A stretch of 7,328 nt of DNA from an uncultured Flavobacteriia bacterium (GTDB lineage Bacteria; Bacteroidota; Bacteroidia; Flavobacteriales_D; Crocinitomicaceae). Below, piece after piece: positions 4,923 to 7,328 of this stretch. Below the pieces are notes generated by a model. That model saw only the letters and a list, made by a program, of their open reading frames with translations. It made no database searches and was not told the origin of the DNA. The translations under genes and the position numbers were made by a program. Location of the stretch: assembly GCA_903930085.1 (NCBI GenBank), contig CAIYXD010000016.1:1-7328 (forward strand), in the 5' to 3' direction. Within the stretch, counting starts at the first letter, position 1, and every line of letters begins with the position of its first letter.

Positions 4923-6446
4923 TTATTTTTTGAGCGTTTCAACAGCGGTAATTCCTTGATTCATACGGGATAAGCATTCTTCTTTCCCAAGAAATTCTCC
5001 TATTTCAAACATGCTTGGTCCGGCTCCTGTTCCCGTGATTAAAAGTCTGAATAGTGGCAAAACAGCCCCAATGCCAAGTCCAGTTTTCTCCAAAAACAAT
5101 TTAAAGCGTTCTTCGATGTTTAGTGCCGTGAATGCATCAAGCGTTTCTAATTCTTGCAACCAATGTTCCATAAGTTCTTTTGTTCCGTCTTTCCATTTTT
5201 TAGAAACGGTTTGCTCGTCGTATGCTTCAGGTGCTTCGAATAAATAAATTCCTTCTACCGCAATATCCCGAACAAACGTTGCGCGTTCTTTCATTAAGTG
5301 GCAAATCTGTATAAGTTTTTCTATTGGTAAATTACTGTTTATTTCTTTCGCTATCGATTCGGCTAATTTTGTATCGGATGTATCGCGTAAGTAGTTTTGT
5401 TGAAACCATTTCGTTTTTTCAGGATCAAATTTTGCACCTGACTTAGAAACTCTATCCAAGGTAAACGCTTCTGTTAATTCTTCCAATGAAAAAATTTCTT
5501 TTGTTGTTCCTGGATTCCACCCTAAGAAAGCCAGCATATTAATGAATGCTTCTGGGAAATAACCTTTTTCTCTGTAGCCAGAATAAAGTTCGCCATCTGC
5601 AGCCACCCAGTTAGTTGGGAAAACAGGAAAACCTAATCTGTCTCCATCTCTTTTCGAAAGCTTTCCATTACCATCTGGACGAAGTAAAAGTGGTAAATGA
5701 GCAAATTGTGGACGTTCCCATCCGAATGCTTCGTACAATAGAACGTGCAATGGTGCAGATGGAAGCCATTCTTCTCCGCGAATAACATGACTTATTTCCA
5801 TTAAATGATCATCGACAATATTTGCCAAATGGTAAGTTGGCATGCCATCGCTTTTAAATAAAACTTTATCATCAAGATTATTTGTGTTAACAACAACCCA
5901 CCCTCTAATGATATCTTCAAAACGTACATCTTGGTTACGCGGCATTTTCATTCGTATAACAAAAGGCGTATTATTTGCCAATAATTCTTCTACTTGATCT
6001 TGCGGAAGAGTAAGTGAATTTTTCATTGTTGTTCGCGAAACGCTGTTGTATTGCCAGTTGGGCATACCCATTTTTTTTGCTTGTTCACGCACAGCATCAA
6101 GTTCTTCACTTGTATCAAATGCGTAATATGCTTTTTCAGAATGGATAAGTTCATCTGCAAATGGTCGGTATAAATGCTGTCTTTCAGATTGTACGTAAGG
6201 TCCGAAATCACCACCAATGCCAGGTCCTTCAGTTGGCTCAATACCACACCATTTTAGAGCATCCATTATATAATCTTGCGCGCCAGACACAAATCTCGCT
6301 TGATCTGTATCTTCTATTCGAATAATAAAAGTGCCATTGTGTTTTTTAGCAAAAAGATAATTATAAAGAGCGGTACGAACGCCCCCCATATGTAATGGTC
6401 CTGTTGGAGATGGTGCAAATCTTACACGAACTGGTTTGTCTGACAT
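4923..6446 (-). CDS. gltX: Glutamyl-tRNA synthetase (class I)
   Basis: GltX charges tRNA-Glu with glutamate using ATP. From the ATG at 6446 it is 507 aa, normal for bacterial GluRS. The Rossmann catalytic domain opens with VRFAPSPTGPLHMGG, where HMGG (19-22) is the HIGH-motif variant. IRIEDTD follows, then DDHLMEISHVIRGEEWLPS and the ATP-loop motif KLSKR (262-266). The C-terminal third is the helical anticodon-binding region. Between KLSKRDGD and GYREKGYFPEA there is an insert with GFPVFPTNW, absent from E. coli GltX and, as I recall, typical of Bacteroidota. A TTG at 6464 could extend the frame by six residues, but it lies inside the promoter box, so I reject it. Whether this enzyme also charges tRNA-Gln cannot be judged. 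It is first gene of a unit with folB. Confidence 0.97.
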   Translation of the reverse strand: MSDKPVRVRFAPSPTGPLHMGGVRTALYNYLFAKKHNGTFIIRIEDTDQARFVSGAQDYIMDALKWCGIEPTEGPGIGGDFGPYVQSERQHLYRPFADELIHSEKAYYAFDTSEELDAVREQAKKMGMPNWQYNSVSRTTMKNSLTLPQDQVEELLANNTPFVIRMKMPRNQDVRFEDIIRGWVVVNTNNLDDKVLFKSDGMPTYHLANIVDDHLMEISHVIRGEEWLPSAPLHVLLYEAFGWERPQFAHLPLLLRPDGNGKLSKRDGDRLGFPVFPTNWVAADGELYSGYREKGYFPEAFINMLAFLGWNPGTTKEIFSLEELTEAFTLDRVSKSGAKFDPEKTKWFQQNYLRDTSDTKLAESIAKEINSNLPIEKLIQICHLMKERATFVRDIAVEGIYLFEAPEAYDEQTVSKKWKDGTKELMEHWLQELETLDAFTALNIEERFKLFLEKTGLGIGAVLPLFRLLITGTGAGPSMFEIGEFLGKEECLSRMNQGITAVETLKK

Positions 6447-6461
6447 GTGTTGTTTTTTGAA

Positions 6462-6469
6462 CAAAGATA
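6462..6469 (-). promoter_or_regulatory. Bacteroidota -7 promoter box for gltX-folB
   Basis: TATCTTTG on the minus strand is an exact TAnnTTTG and ends 15 nt before the ATG at 6446. The -33 element is weak: TTC rather than TTG at 17 nt, with a true TTG only 28 nt away. The box overlaps the alternative TTG start, which fixes the start at 6446. The predicted leader is about 10 nt. Confidence 0.55.
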
Positions 6470-6625
6470 AGTAGAATTAGAGGATTGAAATTCGTTCCAA
6501 GTTTAAATGTCGATTTTTGAACGTCTAACTGAGGACTTTTATTTCGTTAAATATCTATAATTGCCAATCTCTTTGAAATTTTTCTTTTAATTTAGTAGGT
6601 TAAGCAGATTATATACACGACAAAC

Positions 6626-7328
6626 ATGGGATCATTTGATCAATTATTGGAACAAATTGACGCTTTCATACGAAAGTATTATAAAAATCAAATCGTTAAG
6701 GGTTTACTGCTCTTTTGTGGAATATTTTTAGCCTCTTTCCTCCTAACGACAACTCTTGAGTATTTTGGACGCTTTGGAAGTTTAACACGTGGATTCCTCT
6801 TTTTCACTTTTATAGGCCTTAATCTGCTTGTGTTAGGACGTTTTATTTGTTTTCCATTTTTGAAATTATACTCTTTTGGGAAACGTATAAACCGATATCA
6901 AGCGGCGGATATTATAGGTGCTTTTTTTCCATCGATATCGGATAGACTCAAAAACACCTTACAATTGAATGATGATTTAGACACAAACATTGGGAACATT
7001 GAATTAATTAGAGCAAGTGTATTACAACGCTCTAATTCATTGAGCGCAATGCCATTTGTTTCTGCTATAGACTTCAAAGAAAATCGCAAATACGTAAAAT
7101 ACCTCATTCCAATTTTTCTCATCTTGGTTGTTGTGGGTGTTGCTGCTCCTTCATTGTTTACGCAAGGAACTGAGCGTGTGTTCAATTATACCAAACAATT
7201 CAAGCCAGTTGCACCGTTCAAATTTATTTTAATGACAGAAGATTTGGTCATTGAAGAAGGAAAAGATTTGGATGTGGTACTGGAGGTTTCTGGAAAAGAG
7301 CTCCCTGAAGTTGTTTATTTAATAAGTG
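6626..7328 (+). CDS. DUF4175-type large membrane protein, N-terminal part (truncated by window edge)
   Basis: An open frame starts at ATG 6626 and runs without a stop to the right edge, giving 234 codons. It begins MGSFDQLLEQIDAFIRKYYKN and has two early transmembrane helices (about 24-46 and 56-79). A cytoplasmic segment follows with the pattern RYQAADIIGAFFPSISDRLKN-TLQL (90-114), then a third helix (about 158-178), and the chain continues into a periplasmic beta-like part with FKFILMTEDLVIEEGKDLDV. This matches my memory of the N-terminus of long (about 1,100 aa) Bacteroidota proteins annotated as DUF4175 or simply as ATPase; I know no established function and saw no Walker motif in this part. 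It is divergent from gltX. A weak promoter candidate, TAATTTAG (6588-6595, 7/8 to TAnnTTTG), lies 30 nt upstream of the start, with a TTG at 6561-6563. Confidence 0.8.
   Translation, partial: MGSFDQLLEQIDAFIRKYYKNQIVKGLLLFCGIFLASFLLTTTLEYFGRFGSLTRGFLFFTFIGLNLLVLGRFICFPFLKLYSFGKRINRYQAADIIGAFFPSISDRLKNTLQLNDDLDTNIGNIELIRASVLQRSNSLSAMPFVSAIDFKENRKYVKYLIPIFLILVVVGVAAPSLFTQGTERVFNYTKQFKPVAPFKFILMTEDLVIEEGKDLDVVLEVSGKELPEVVYLIS

Noticed and set aside
5011..5247. 78-codon plus-strand open frame
   Set aside because: It is antisense to conserved gltX coding sequence.
6023..6247. 74-codon minus-strand open frame
   Set aside because: It is an out-of-frame reading inside gltX.
6447..6464. TTG start at 6464 adding six residues to GltX
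   Set aside because: The TTG lies within an exact TAnnTTTG promoter box, and the ATG at 6446 gives the standard GluRS N-terminus.
6898..7185. 95-codon minus-strand open frame
   Set aside because: It is antisense to the DUF4175-type gene, whose continuous frame, transmembrane helices and family resemblance make it the real gene.

Overview
The window looks like ordinary chromosome from a member of the Bacteroidota, most likely a Flavobacteriales or Crocinitomicaceae-type organism. The evidence is the low GC content, promoter boxes of the form TAnnTTTG in place of a sigma-70 -10 box, no Shine-Dalgarno sequences before the genes, a CHU_C (gliding-motility-associated / type IX secretion type B) C-terminal domain, a Bacteroidota-type TlpA-like thioredoxin, and a glutamyl-tRNA synthetase with the insert I associate with this phylum after its KLSKR motif. 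I see no insertion sequence, phage gene, integrase or CRISPR array.

Layout from left to right. Positions 1-406 are AT-rich and non-coding, ending in a TATCTTTG promoter box for rpiB (407-847, +), ribose-5-phosphate isomerase B. Convergent with it, with 9 nt between stops, is a secreted thioredoxin-fold protein (857-2098, -) with two N-terminal beta-rich repeats. A 105-nt divergent spacer separates it from a two-gene sigma operon: an ECF sigma factor (2204-2725, +) followed after 3 nt by a GTG-started, single-pass membrane protein (2729-3580, +). The position and N-terminus of that second protein are those of an anti-sigma factor, but its periplasmic part ends in a CHU_C domain. A seven-helix membrane protein (3582-4289, -) converges on it with a single base between stops.

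Next, on the minus strand, come a terminator hairpin, tRNA-Cys(GCA) (4347-4417) and its promoter. The two-gene unit gltX-folB follows (6446 down to 4566, -): glutamyl-tRNA synthetase then dihydroneopterin aldolase, 3 nt apart. Divergent from gltX, a DUF4175-type large membrane protein begins at 6626 (+) and runs off the right edge.

Most genes are housekeeping: pentose phosphate isomerisation, tRNA charging, Cys tRNA and folate synthesis. The least ordinary part is the sigma / CHU_C membrane protein pair. It suggests an envelope-sensing circuit in which a domain normally used as a type IX secretion sorting signal is held in the periplasm on an anti-sigma-like anchor. The thioredoxin gene shares the divergent control region and could be a target. 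These regulatory links are inferences from gene order and domain content.
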